In this document: positions 24,565-31,026 of the stretch, in pieces
Layout: each line of letters starts with the position of its first letter
Numbering within the stretch: position 1 is the first letter of the stretch
Virus record (IMG/VR): IMGVR_UViG_3300045107_000152
Coordinates: 1-33,374 of that record
DNA length: 33,374 bases
Strand: one strand, 5' to 3'
Source of the DNA: a virus
Position numbers and translations under genes: made by a program
Notes under the pieces: generated by a model
Databases searched by the model: none
What the model was told of the DNA's origin: nothing
Seen by the model: the letters and a program-made list of their open reading frames with translations, nothing else

Positions 24565-24711
24565 ATGGAAAAATCACCTGCCGACATGTCGGCAAATACG
24601 GAGCTGGTAGAGCGGCTGCAGCAAGTGATTACCACCGAAATCGCGGCGATCGTGGCGCGAATCGAGGTGGACTTAGCGCCGCTGGCGGCGCAAGCTGAGA
24701 AGGCTGCGTAG
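24565..24711 (+). CDS. Small acidic helical protein in its own transcription unit
   Basis: A 48-residue protein, MEKSPADMSANTELVERL at the start, then ITTEIAAIVARIEVDLAPLA. It is predicted as one or two amphipathic helices, acidic, without Cys. No family is recognised. ATG 24565 has AAGGAGC at good spacing. It has its own promoter upstream and a strong terminator downstream, which is the layout of a 'moron': a gene added to a prophage and expressed independently of the lytic program. Anti-repressor, superinfection or anti-defence functions are common for such genes, but nothing in the sequence selects one. Confidence 0.78.
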   Translation: MEKSPADMSANTELVERLQQVITTEIAAIVARIEVDLAPLAAQAEKAA

Positions 24712-24744
24712 GCACTTTTACAACGGCACAGCCGAGACCAACGC

Positions 24745-24789
24745 AAGAGACCGAGCACCCGATCGATGGTGCTCAGGTCTCTTTTTTTA
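24745..24789 (+). terminator. Strong intrinsic terminator
   Basis: A 15-bp stem (left arm 24745-24759, right arm 24768-24783, one bulged A) with an eight-base loop is followed by a run of seven T. It ends plus-strand transcription between the 48-residue gene and the converging repressor. Its right arm also encodes the last codons of the repressor. Confidence 0.93.
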
Positions 24790-25054
24790 TCTCGTCTTCA
24801 AATGCGATGAGTTCGCGCGGGTGAACCCCGAGTGCGGCGGCAATGTCTTCGAGGGTCTTGAGGTGTACAGACTCGAGCGGCGGACCACCTTTTGAGGCAG
24901 TCGCGCTATTGCGCCAGAACCGCTGTAGGGTGGTAAGGCCGACATCAGCCTTCCGGCCAAGCTCGGCCATGTTGAGATCGCGAGCTTCAGCAAGCTCGCG
25001 AACTCGGAACCGCAACCTAGTCTGTTCTTTTGGATTTTTCCGCACTGCACCCAT
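24773..25054 (-). CDS. CI-like repressor (helix-turn-helix)
   Basis: A 93-residue XRE/Cro-CI-type DNA-binding protein. Helix-turn-helix: LRFRVRELAEARDLNMAELG, RKADVGLTTLQRFWRN, with the helical end LKTLEDIAAALGVHPRELIA. There is no C-terminal peptidase domain, so it is unlikely to be cleaved by RecA like lambda CI. The start at 25054 (MGAVRKNPKE) is chosen because the promoter at 25063-25091 would start RNA at or next to this ATG; upstream ATGs lie inside or before that promoter. It is divergent from the cro-like gene, the typical lysogeny switch, and probably binds CGGATATCCG at both copies. Confidence 0.85.
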   Translation of the reverse strand: MGAVRKNPKEQTRLRFRVRELAEARDLNMAELGRKADVGLTTLQRFWRNSATASKGGPPLESVHLKTLEDIAAALGVHPRELIAFEDEIKKET

Positions 25055-25062
25055 ATACGGCG

Positions 25063-25091
25063 ATTGTAACACACAACAGCATACTGTTGAA
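25063..25091 (-). promoter_or_regulatory. Repressor promoter, giving a leaderless mRNA, with near-palindromic site in its spacer
   Basis: On the minus strand TTCAAC (25091-25086) and TACAAT (25068-25063) are 17 bases apart. RNA would start about 25056-25054, at the ATG. The spacer holds AACAGCATACTGTT (25075-25088), a palindrome except at one base pair, a candidate operator different from CGGATATCCG. Confidence 0.77.
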
Positions 25092-25098
25092 AATCTAC

Positions 25099-25127
25099 TT
25101 GCACGGATATCCGAGGAATGATATAAT
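25099..25127 (+). promoter_or_regulatory. Promoter of the cro/transfer operon with CI-type operator
   Basis: TTGCAC (25099-25104), a 17-base spacer, and TATAAT (25122-25127). The palindrome CGGATATCCG occupies 25104-25113. The element matches the promoter at 20596-20624 at 26 of 29 positions. It is eight bases from the -35 of the opposing repressor promoter, so a protein bound there could control both. Confidence 0.87.
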
Positions 25128-25161
25128 ACACACAACGGCACATGAACAACTAGGAGCACCG

Positions 25162-25380
25162 ATGAAACTCAAAATCCAAGCGGTTGCGGCACCGCGCGGC
25201 ATCACGATCGCCGAACTCAGCCGCGAAACCAAGATCACGCTCGGCACGATCAGGCGCTATTGGTACAGCAGCAGCACAGGGCTCGAGCGCGACGCCGGCA
25301 CACTTGGCGACATTCACCTACCGTACCTGCAGCGCATCGCCGACTACCTGAACATCAAGCCAATCGACCTTATCGAATGA
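25162..25380 (+). CDS. Cro-like small helix-turn-helix regulator
   Basis: A 72-residue XRE-type protein (KIQAVAAPRGITIAELSRET, KITLGTIRRYWYSSSTG, then LQRIADYLNIKPIDLIE). It shares the same fold and a similar ending with the divergent repressor. Start ATG 25162 has AGGAG seven bases upstream. As the first gene rightward of the switch it takes the position of cro. It probably represses the repressor promoter and its own operon, acting on the operators at 25075-25113. Confidence 0.85.
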   Translation: MKLKIQAVAAPRGITIAELSRETKITLGTIRRYWYSSSTGLERDAGTLGDIHLPYLQRIADYLNIKPIDLIE

Positions 25381-25389
25381 GGCACCCCA

Positions 25390-25539
25390 ATGCGCAGACT
25401 CATCGCACTCTACCACTACCACCAGCTACGCGAGCTGATGACCGCCCGCCGCCAGGAGTTCTTCGCCTGGAGCGAGTACATGGACTACGACTACGACCGC
25501 AACGAATGGGTTGCCAAGAGAGGAGCCCGCCCATGCTGA
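25390..25539 (+). CDS. Small basic/aromatic protein of unknown function
   Basis: A 49-residue protein: MRRLIALYHYHQLRELMTAR, then RRQEFFAWSEYMDYDYDRNE. It follows the cro-like gene by nine bases, with TGAGG upstream. It overlaps the next gene by seven bases (ATGCTGA), so it is translated as part of the operon. It is rich in Tyr, Arg and Glu and probably helical. No family is recognised. The tight spacing on both sides is the main support that it is real. Confidence 0.62.
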   Translation: MRRLIALYHYHQLRELMTARRQEFFAWSEYMDYDYDRNEWVAKRGARPC

Positions 25540-26201
25540 CTGCGAATGACTTTACGAAGCCGGCCACCGCTGGCCAGTCGGCTGTTCAGCCACAGGTGAT
25601 CTACCTGCAGGCACCGCCCCGTATGGGCGGCAGTATGGTGGTGACTGTGGTTCTGCTGGGCGTCATCGGCGTGCTAGGCTACGCGCTGCTCCATGGCGGC
25701 ATCACGATCGTGCCCGACACGACGCCAGCCGCGGTGATGAACGCGAGCGGCGGCACGATCAAGGTGCCGGTCTCAATGCCCGCTGCGCCAGCCCCCACGG
25801 CCGCTGCCATCACGGCCAACCAGCAAGCCCCCGCCGTACCGACTGCCGCCGCCCAAATTGCCGAGCAAGCGCCCGCCGCCGCGAACACCCTACCGACCGC
25901 CGCCGTGACGGTAGCGACTGTGCCAGCCGCTGTGGTGGTCAAGCCCGACCTGAGCAAGCCGCTGCGGTACGCGGCCGGTTCGGATATGCGGCCCACGGCA
26001 CTGCCAACGGACGCGCCGCCGCCGACACCACTCACGGCCGGTACGGACTGGTGGGCCAGTGCCGATGGCAAGTGCGTGTTCGCCGTGCGGAGCGGCACGA
26101 CCTACGAGCTGTGCCAGAACGACGCGTACACAGACAATGAGGCGAAGTCGGTCGGCGCCTACCTTCACGACGGCCTACTGCCGGGCACCGAGGTGCGGTG
26201 A
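25533..26201 (+). CDS. Single-pass membrane protein with Ala/Pro-rich stalk and small C-terminal domain
   Basis: A 222-residue protein from ATG 25533 with GAGGAG upstream. Residues about 33-55 form a transmembrane segment (MVVTVVLLGVIGVLGYALLH). An Ala/Pro/Thr-rich, unstructured stalk of about 100 residues follows, then a C-terminal domain of about 60 residues with two Cys (WWASADGKCVFAVRSG, TTYELCQNDAYTDNE) that could form a disulfide outside the cell. The N-terminal 30 residues lack a positive run that would fix topology. Its stop overlaps the next start (TGATG). It fits a surface or envelope-spanning part of the membrane complex encoded by this operon. No named family is recognised. Confidence 0.75.
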   Translation: MLTANDFTKPATAGQSAVQPQVIYLQAPPRMGGSMVVTVVLLGVIGVLGYALLHGGITIVPDTTPAAVMNASGGTIKVPVSMPAAPAPTAAAITANQQAPAVPTAAAQIAEQAPAAANTLPTAAVTVATVPAAVVVKPDLSKPLRYAAGSDMRPTALPTDAPPPTPLTAGTDWWASADGKCVFAVRSGTTYELCQNDAYTDNEAKSVGAYLHDGLLPGTEVR

Positions 26202-26803
26202 TGACACTGCTACGCCAGAAAGTGAGTGTCTTGGTCGCTGGCGTAGCGGTTGTCGGCGCGCTGGTGACCACCGGCCGGCTCACACTCCCGGTGCTGGCGA
26301 TGCCCGATCGCATCCACGCGGCTGGCTACACGATCACACTCGGCAAGCCGACACCAGCACCGGTCGCCAACCCGGCAGCAGCACCAGCACCAGCGGTTAT
26401 CGGCAGCGATGAGCGCCAGCGATGGGCAGTCGACTTACTGGCGCGACTGGGCAACACAGCGCCGACTGCCGAGACGGTCAAGTTCGTGGTTGCCTGGTCG
26501 ATTGCTGAGGACGCGTGCCTCACTGGCTGCGGCTACAGCAGCGCATTCGAGCGCCACAACCCGCTCAATACGACCCAAACCGGCTACGGTGAGTACATGA
26601 CCATCAACGGCGATGGCGTGAAGGCGTATCCCGATCGCGACAGCGGACTCGCCGCTACTGTCCAGACCTTGACCAACGGCTACTACCCGCACATCGTAGC
26701 TGGCCTGCAGAGCAACCAACCCGACATGGCCCTGAACTACGCCGAGCTTGGCGTGTGGGGCACGGGCGGCGCGAACGTCGACACAATCTACCACGGCAAC
26801 TAA
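26201..26803 (+). CDS. Membrane-anchored lysozyme/transglycosylase-like peptidoglycan hydrolase
   Basis: A 200-residue protein. Residues about 6-30 are a signal anchor (VSVLVAGVAVVGALVTTG). A Pro/Ala linker follows, then a lysozyme-like domain: FVVAWSIAEDACL (likely catalytic Glu in IAED), SSAFERHNPLNTTQTGYGEY, and YPDRDSGLAATVQTLTNGYY, which is the usual core of such hydrolases. The phrase NPLNTT after the catalytic Glu is typical. It is coupled to the preceding gene (TGATG) and followed by a membrane protein and the ATPase. In that setting it may open the wall for a transfer complex; it could instead be the phage endolysin, as no other lysin is visible in the window. Confidence 0.8.
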   Translation: MTLLRQKVSVLVAGVAVVGALVTTGRLTLPVLAMPDRIHAAGYTITLGKPTPAPVANPAAAPAPAVIGSDERQRWAVDLLARLGNTAPTAETVKFVVAWSIAEDACLTGCGYSSAFERHNPLNTTQTGYGEYMTINGDGVKAYPDRDSGLAATVQTLTNGYYPHIVAGLQSNQPDMALNYAELGVWGTGGANVDTIYHGN

Positions 26804-26825
26804 CGGAGACGAGAGGAGAACCCCG

Positions 26826-27353
26826 ATGGCAGTTACAGCACAGAACCTACCCAGCAAGCTCGACTTTGAGCTGCTGTTCTGGACCACCATGGCCGCGGTT
26901 GCCGAAATCGCAATCGCCAGCGCGATCTGGCTCAGCGGCGCCTGGTTCACGGCCGTGTTCGTCGCCGACATGCTGGCGTTGTTCGGCCGCACATTCGACA
27001 TCTCGACCTGGCAGCATTGGATTTGGATACCGTTGCTCGTGAGCGCGATTGAGCTGCCGATCGTGAAGCTCTGGTCAAAGATGCCCGTGATGGCACGCGC
27101 GGTCGGTATCCTGGTGGTGATTTTCGACTTTGGCAGCACCTGCTACGGCATCGCGAAGACGGTCGGCGGTGTCGAGGTCAAGCTGTTTGGCGGGGTTCGC
27201 GTACCAACCGCCGATCGGAGCATCTGGCCAACCGCGATCGGTGTGTGCGGCAGTGCCATCGTCACCTTCGGTCCTGAGCACGCGATTTTCGAAGGTGTCC
27301 AGCAGCTGTGGAACGTCGTCAAGGCGGTCAAGAACGCCTGGGGAGGCCGCTAA
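26826..27353 (+). CDS. Polytopic membrane protein
   Basis: A 175-residue protein with about four hydrophobic segments: LLFWTTMAAVAEIAIASAIW, WFTAVFVADMLALFG, WIWIPLLVSAIELPIVKLW and AVGILVVIFDFGSTCYGI, and a moderately hydrophobic stretch near the end. Start ATG 26826 has GAGGAG upstream. Its stop overlaps the next start as TAATG, which links it to the ATPase. A membrane partner of the ATPase is the simplest reading; a holin is an alternative because a hydrolase gene precedes it. No named family is recognised. Confidence 0.78.
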   Translation: MAVTAQNLPSKLDFELLFWTTMAAVAEIAIASAIWLSGAWFTAVFVADMLALFGRTFDISTWQHWIWIPLLVSAIELPIVKLWSKMPVMARAVGILVVIFDFGSTCYGIAKTVGGVEVKLFGGVRVPTADRSIWPTAIGVCGSAIVTFGPEHAIFEGVQQLWNVVKAVKNAWGGR

Positions 27354-28576
27354 TGGACCTGTTCACCCTTTTCAGCAACCCAGTGGTCCAGATGGTGTTG
27401 ATCGTCGCGGCCTTGGTGCTCGGCCTGAGCACGAAGCACCGCTGGGAGCGATACGTGCCACGCGGCCCCAAGATCTCGCATGAGAACTTCTACAAGCAAG
27501 TGCCCGCCACACCAGCGCCACGGCCGACAGCGCCAGCAGCAGCGCCCGCGCCACGGCCTATGACCAACCAGCCGATTGGCTGGTCAAGCCCGGTCTGGCA
27601 ACTCAACACTCCAACCGTGCAGACAGTCAAGCTAAGCACGATCGCCAGCAGCGACAACGTTCTGGTGGTCGGCCAAAAGGGCGCGGGCAAGACCACGTTG
27701 CTGCGCAAGATCATCGCCGCGCGTGCCACGGAGACACTGATCGCGCTGGACCCACACGGCGCACCAGGCAAGTGGCCATGCGGCACAGTCGGCGCCGGCC
27801 GCGACTATGAAGCCATCGGCGATGCCCTTCTCCATATTGAGCACGACATGGACGATCGCTTCAAGCAGCTGGCGCGTGGCGAGGTGGTTGAGGGGCAGTT
27901 CCTGCGCCGATCGGTGGTAACCGACGAGTACCGCAGCATCGCCGACAAGCTGAACGGCAAAAATGGCGCGGTCGACGCGGGCAACCTCATGCTCAATCGT
28001 ATCTCTGAGGGGCGCAAGGTCGGCGAGTGCGCGCTAGTCGCGTGCCACAACGACACGGGTGAGGCGCTGGGCATCACCGGCAACACAGATATGAAGACGT
28101 GCTTCGACTGGATTGTGTACATGGGTGGCTTGGTCGACTCGCGCCGCACCGACAAGTGCCCGGCCGACGTGAAGGCGGCGGCACTGAAGCTCGAGCGGCC
28201 GGCCGTGGCGTGGCTGACTGAGAAGAACCAGTGGTTCGTCCTTGACGACGATCTGGCCATGCCGCTGGCCAGCGAACCGCTCGAACTACTCGAACCACTC
28301 GAACTGGTTCGGCCGCAGGGTGCTGTTTTGAGTGGTTCGAACCAGTTCGCGACCCAGTACGACCGAACCGGTTCGGCTGGTTCGCCGCATCAGGACGCGG
28401 TACGCGGTGGTTCGGAGTTGAAGTCGGTCAACTCGCGCTACGAACTGGTACGCGAACTGGTACGGGCTGGCATGAGCGGCAACAAGATCAACGAGGTGCT
28501 TGGTGGCACCCGTAACGACAATCTCGCAATGGTTCGGCAAGCCAAGCAGGAGCTCGGCTTGGGTGACACAGTCTAG
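27353..28576 (+). CDS. Membrane-anchored FtsK/HerA-type ATPase with C-terminal helix-turn-helix
   Basis: A 407-residue protein starting at ATG 27353, which overlaps the previous stop. Residues about 5-24 form a transmembrane segment (LFSNPVVQMVLIVAALVLGL). A Pro/Ala linker leads to a P-loop ATPase: Walker A VVGQKGAGKTTLLRKI (near residue 105), a conserved ETLIALDPHGAPGKW, Walker B LRRSVVTDEYRSIADK, and ECALVACHND. The C-terminal 50 residues look like a small winged helix (YELVRELVRAGMSGNKINEV), as in FtsK gamma and TraB domains that read short DNA repeats. Before it the DNA is rich in GGTTCG repeats. The family pumps DNA through membranes. Neighbouring membrane and hydrolase genes fit a DNA transfer complex; no relaxase is seen. 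Confidence 0.82.
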   Translation: MDLFTLFSNPVVQMVLIVAALVLGLSTKHRWERYVPRGPKISHENFYKQVPATPAPRPTAPAAAPAPRPMTNQPIGWSSPVWQLNTPTVQTVKLSTIASSDNVLVVGQKGAGKTTLLRKIIAARATETLIALDPHGAPGKWPCGTVGAGRDYEAIGDALLHIEHDMDDRFKQLARGEVVEGQFLRRSVVTDEYRSIADKLNGKNGAVDAGNLMLNRISEGRKVGECALVACHNDTGEALGITGNTDMKTCFDWIVYMGGLVDSRRTDKCPADVKAAALKLERPAVAWLTEKNQWFVLDDDLAMPLASEPLELLEPLELVRPQGAVLSGSNQFATQYDRTGSAGSPHQDAVRGGSELKSVNSRYELVRELVRAGMSGNKINEVLGGTRNDNLAMVRQAKQELGLGDTV

Positions 28577-28594
28577 CAGAGAGGAGCCCCTACG

Positions 28595-29161
28595 ATGGCA
28601 CTTTCACTCACCGTCAAACCCTTCATCGCAGCGCCCGATCTGTCGTGGTGGCAGCGCATCAATAAGGTCTGGTGGTTACAGCGTATCCCTATGGCGCTGC
28701 TGGCGCTGCCGAGCGCCTACGGCGTCGGCGCATTCGCCAGTGAGCACCTGCCGTGGCCGTTCAACTGGTTCGCTGGCGCGGCGTTCGAGAGTGCCTACAT
28801 CGGCGCCATCGCGCTGGCCGATCAGCAGAGCGACGTGAAGGACCAGGTAACCACGCTGCTGTGGTTTCTGGTCAATCTGTTCGCCGTCGTGTGCAGCGCG
28901 CTGTCGAGCGTGCTGTTCTTCGCAGGCGGACACTACAGCGACATCACACCAGAAGCCGTTACGCACGGCGTACCGCTGGCCGTGCTGGGCTTCTTCTACG
29001 GCTTGCTGCTCCATCGCATGGCCAGCAAAGCCGCTCAGGCGGTCGCTGAGGCCGGCACAGAGGTGGAGTGCCCGAACTGCCACCGCATGCTGGTGGTCAA
29101 GGCGGGCGGCAATCCGGCCGCGACACTGAACGGCCACAAGACACACTGCAAAATGCCGTAG
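28595..29161 (+). CDS. Polytopic membrane protein with C-terminal zinc-finger-like motif
   Basis: A 188-residue protein with about four hydrophobic segments (WLQRIPMALLALPSAYGVGA, FAGAAFESAYIGAIALA, TLLWFLVNLFAVVCSALSSV, VPLAVLGFFYGLLL). A soluble end follows with CPNCHRML and later HKTHC, a likely zinc-binding CxxC...HxxxC. Start ATG 28595 has GAGGAG upstream, 18 bases after the ATPase stop. The pairing of a membrane part with a nucleic-acid-type finger suggests it tethers DNA or the ATPase at the membrane. It is the last gene of the operon, ahead of array C. Confidence 0.77.
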   Translation: MALSLTVKPFIAAPDLSWWQRINKVWWLQRIPMALLALPSAYGVGAFASEHLPWPFNWFAGAAFESAYIGAIALADQQSDVKDQVTTLLWFLVNLFAVVCSALSSVLFFAGGHYSDITPEAVTHGVPLAVLGFFYGLLLHRMASKAAQAVAEAGTEVECPNCHRMLVVKAGGNPAATLNGHKTHCKMP

Positions 29162-29181
29162 CGCATCAGGACGAGCTGGAG

Positions 29182-29280
29182 AGGGTCTGGTCAGGGTCTC
29201 ATGAGGGTCTGCCCAGACCCTGACCAGGGTCTCACGAGGGTCTGGTTAGGGTCTCACGAGGATCTGGTTAGGGTCTCACA
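29182..29280. repeat. Repeat array C: nine exact 11-bp units, AGGGTCT plus four bases
   Basis: Units start at 29182, 29193, 29204, 29215, 29226, 29237, 29248, 29259 and 29270, every 11 bases without exception. Seven read AGGGTCT, the fourth is its reverse complement AGACCCT, and the eighth is AGGATCT. The four-base tails partly alternate CACG and GGTT, giving a 22-bp super-repeat. The array fills the gap between the transfer operon and the excisionase-like gene. Candidate roles: excisionase filament and att-arm region, or loading site for the ATPase. Confidence 0.93.
29189..29225. repeat. 11-bp inverted repeat inside array C
   Basis: GGTCAGGGTCT (29189-29199) and AGACCCTGACC (29215-29225) are exact complements with a 15-base loop. 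An inner alternative hairpin GGGTCTG/CAGACCC (29205-29220) competes. They result from the inverted fourth unit and may act as a transcription pause or binding centre. Confidence 0.75.
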
Positions 29281-29307
29281 AGCCAGTCTACATCAAAGGA
29301 ACACCGC

Positions 29308-29628
29308 ATGGAGCAACTGCTGTTCACGATCGAAGAGGTCTGCAAGATACTCAACTACGGCAAGACCAAGGTACGCGAGCTCATACACGACGGCAAGCTC
29401 AAGACCGTCGAGCGCGGCAAGGGCTTGCGCGTCACGTTGTTCTCAATCGAATCATACGCACGAGGAGATGGCGCGTGCCACGAAAAAAGAAGCCAACCGA
29501 AAAGCCAAAAGGGCACTGGTTTAACGCGAAAACGGGGCGGCACCACTGGCGGATCGAAGTCGACGGCAAACGGTACGAAGTCAGCAGTAAAGACGAAGCT
29601 CGGGCCAAAGCTCGATTTGAAACTCTGA
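29308..29628 (+). CDS. Excisionase-like winged-helix protein (C), long overlap with integrase
   Basis: A 106-residue frame. Residues 1-52 are a clear winged helix of the excisionase class: LFTIEEVCKILNYGKTKVRE, LIHDGKLKTVERGKG, then VTLFSIESYA. After about residue 55 it is a basic Lys/Gly/Thr/Ser-rich tail that lies over the integrase N-terminus in another frame (overlap 154 bases). Start ATG 29308 has AAAGGAAC upstream. It is immediately upstream of the integrase and downstream of array C, so it is the best recombination directionality factor candidate. Whether the tail is under selection cannot be seen; the domain alone would be functional. Confidence 0.82.
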   Translation: MEQLLFTIEEVCKILNYGKTKVRELIHDGKLKTVERGKGLRVTLFSIESYARGDGACHEKRSQPKSQKGTGLTRKRGGTTGGSKSTANGTKSAVKTKLGPKLDLKL

Positions 29629-30749
29629 AGCAGAAACTGGCGGATCGACTGCCGGTCGGCAGCGCGGTCGAGACGCTTAGCGAGCTTGCCGAACGGTGGC
29701 TAACGACTGTGGTAGTGAACGACACCGACAAGCTAACCACGCTGGGAAACTATCGGATGCGGCTCTACACCTACGTGTTGCCGACGCTTGGCGACTATCC
29801 GGTCGACGTCGATGTGTTGACTCTGCGTGTTGGCCGCGCATGGCTGAACGCCGCAGTCGAACACGTTCGCCCCCAAACCGGCAAGCCCTGGTCGCGTGCC
29901 GTGATTGGTCAAGCGCTGAGCCTCATCCAGCGAGTGCTCGATCTTGCGGTCGAAGAAAAAACGATCACGTACAACCCGTTCGCCTCTCTCAAACCCCCGC
30001 GCGTGAAGACCGTGCGGCACGACGAAGACGGCGAATTGCGAATAGGAGTAGGAAGACCGATGAACGACCAACAGATTGAGCAGTTCTTGGGTTTGATTAC
30101 CGAGCGCGGCGAATGGCTTGAAGCGCTGTTCTATCTCGCCGTGTACACGGGTATGCGGCGTGGCGAGCTGCTGGGCCTGCGTTGGCAGGACTACGATTCC
30201 GGCGCCAGAACCATTCGAGTTCGGCAGCAGATCACCATGCTCGCCTCCGCTAAACACCTCTCCGAACCCAAAAATGCCGCGGCCTGGCGAACCATACCGC
30301 TGCCCGATGACCTTGTCGATTTGATCGATTTTCATCGCGAGCGCTGGCTGGAGTCACGCAATCGCTATCGCGAGCGCTGGCCGGCTGACAACGACCTCAT
30401 GTTCTGCTACGAGTCAACGGGAACCCCGATGGACCCTGCGAACTTGCAGCGTACGTTTCGCCGCATTCTGGAATTGCTCACGAAGCGCCACGGCGAGGTG
30501 GCGGGCTTTGGTCGATACAAGACGGTGACTGATGCCAGCGGAAAGCCGCGACAGAGGTTTGTCGGCAGGTTTCGCATTCACGATCTGCGGCACAGCGCAA
30601 ACCAGCGCCTCAAGGACGCTGGTGTCGGCGCAAAAACCCGTGCCGCGATACTGGGACATGGCAGCATAGTCGTGAACGAGATCACCTACACACATGTCAA
30701 CGAAGCCGACAAGCGCGCTGCGATTGAGCGCGTCGCTCGGAAGAAGTGA
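29475..30749 (+). CDS. int: Tyrosine site-specific integrase
   Basis: A 424-residue phage-type integrase. The N-terminal arm-binding region is basic (PRKKKPTEKPKGHWFNAK), followed by the SAM-like core-binding domain (TLSELAERWLTTVVVNDTDK). The catalytic domain shows all expected residues: Arg in YTGMRRGELLGLRW (about 228), Lys in SEPKNAAAWRTIPL, HxxR in FRIHDLRHSANQ (about 369-372), His in ILGHGSI and nucleophile Tyr in EITYTHVNEAD. The start is GTG 29475, seven bases after GAGGAG, inside the excisionase-like frame. It integrates the element at a site that is not visible here. Confidence 0.95.
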   Translation: MPRKKKPTEKPKGHWFNAKTGRHHWRIEVDGKRYEVSSKDEARAKARFETLKQKLADRLPVGSAVETLSELAERWLTTVVVNDTDKLTTLGNYRMRLYTYVLPTLGDYPVDVDVLTLRVGRAWLNAAVEHVRPQTGKPWSRAVIGQALSLIQRVLDLAVEEKTITYNPFASLKPPRVKTVRHDEDGELRIGVGRPMNDQQIEQFLGLITERGEWLEALFYLAVYTGMRRGELLGLRWQDYDSGARTIRVRQQITMLASAKHLSEPKNAAAWRTIPLPDDLVDLIDFHRERWLESRNRYRERWPADNDLMFCYESTGTPMDPANLQRTFRRILELLTKRHGEVAGFGRYKTVTDASGKPRQRFVGRFRIHDLRHSANQRLKDAGVGAKTRAAILGHGSIVVNEITYTHVNEADKRAAIERVARKK

Positions 30750-30759
30750 GGAGCGCAGG

Positions 30760-30789
30760 ACAGCCGGTCGGTACGTACCGGCCGGCTGT
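30760..30789. terminator. 30-base palindromic terminator between convergent genes
   Basis: ACAGCCGG and CCGGCTGT frame a nearly perfect 30-base palindrome with TACGTA at its centre; the one mismatch is a G-U pair in plus-strand RNA. It is followed by TTTGCTT. It lies between the integrase stop and the stop of the convergent winged-helix gene, so it may end both transcripts, more efficiently on the plus strand. Confidence 0.8.
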
Positions 30790-30799
30790 TTGCTTGGCG

Positions 30800-31003
30800 C
30801 TAGGGGCGATCGGGGCTTGACGCTTGCTTGCTCTCGGCAACCATCTTCTCGACTGCCGAGCTGGGGATACGTCGCGACCGGCCGAGCTTAATCGACTCGA
30901 GCTTGCCGGTGCGAATCCAGTTCTGGATGGTCTGGCGCGTCACCTTGAAGTGCGCGGCCAGCTCCTCAATGGTGAAGAATTTCTCGTCCAAGGTACACCT
31001 CAT
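30800..31003 (-). CDS. Excisionase/MerR-type winged-helix protein (D)
   Basis: A 67-residue protein consisting of one winged helix: KFFTIEELAAHFKVTRQTIQ, NWIRTGKLESIKLGRSRRIP, plus a short helical tail. It is convergent with the integrase and divergent from the last operon. The start at 31003 is the first ATG after an in-frame stop; RNA from the promoter at 31027-31055 would have a leader of only about 17 bases and no clear ribosome site. The divergent promoters carry repeated TGTAAA sites, its probable target. It may be a second directionality factor or an operon regulator. Its recognition region is very like that of the protein at 20668. Confidence 0.86.
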   Translation of the reverse strand: MRCTLDEKFFTIEELAAHFKVTRQTIQNWIRTGKLESIKLGRSRRIPSSAVEKMVAESKQASSPDRP

Positions 31004-31026
31004 TCATCGGGTTCATCACTACTGCA

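Noticed and set aside
28270-28420. GGTTCGAACC-like sequence resembling a tRNA T-arm
   Set aside because: It lies inside the ATPase coding frame among many GGTTCG copies; no acceptor stem or anticodon arm can be drawn.
29308-29628. A -1 frameshift fusing the excisionase-like protein to the integrase
   Set aside because: The A-run at 29480 gives codons GAA AAA AGA, which do not fit the X XXY YYZ rule, and the integrase has its own start with GAGGAG.
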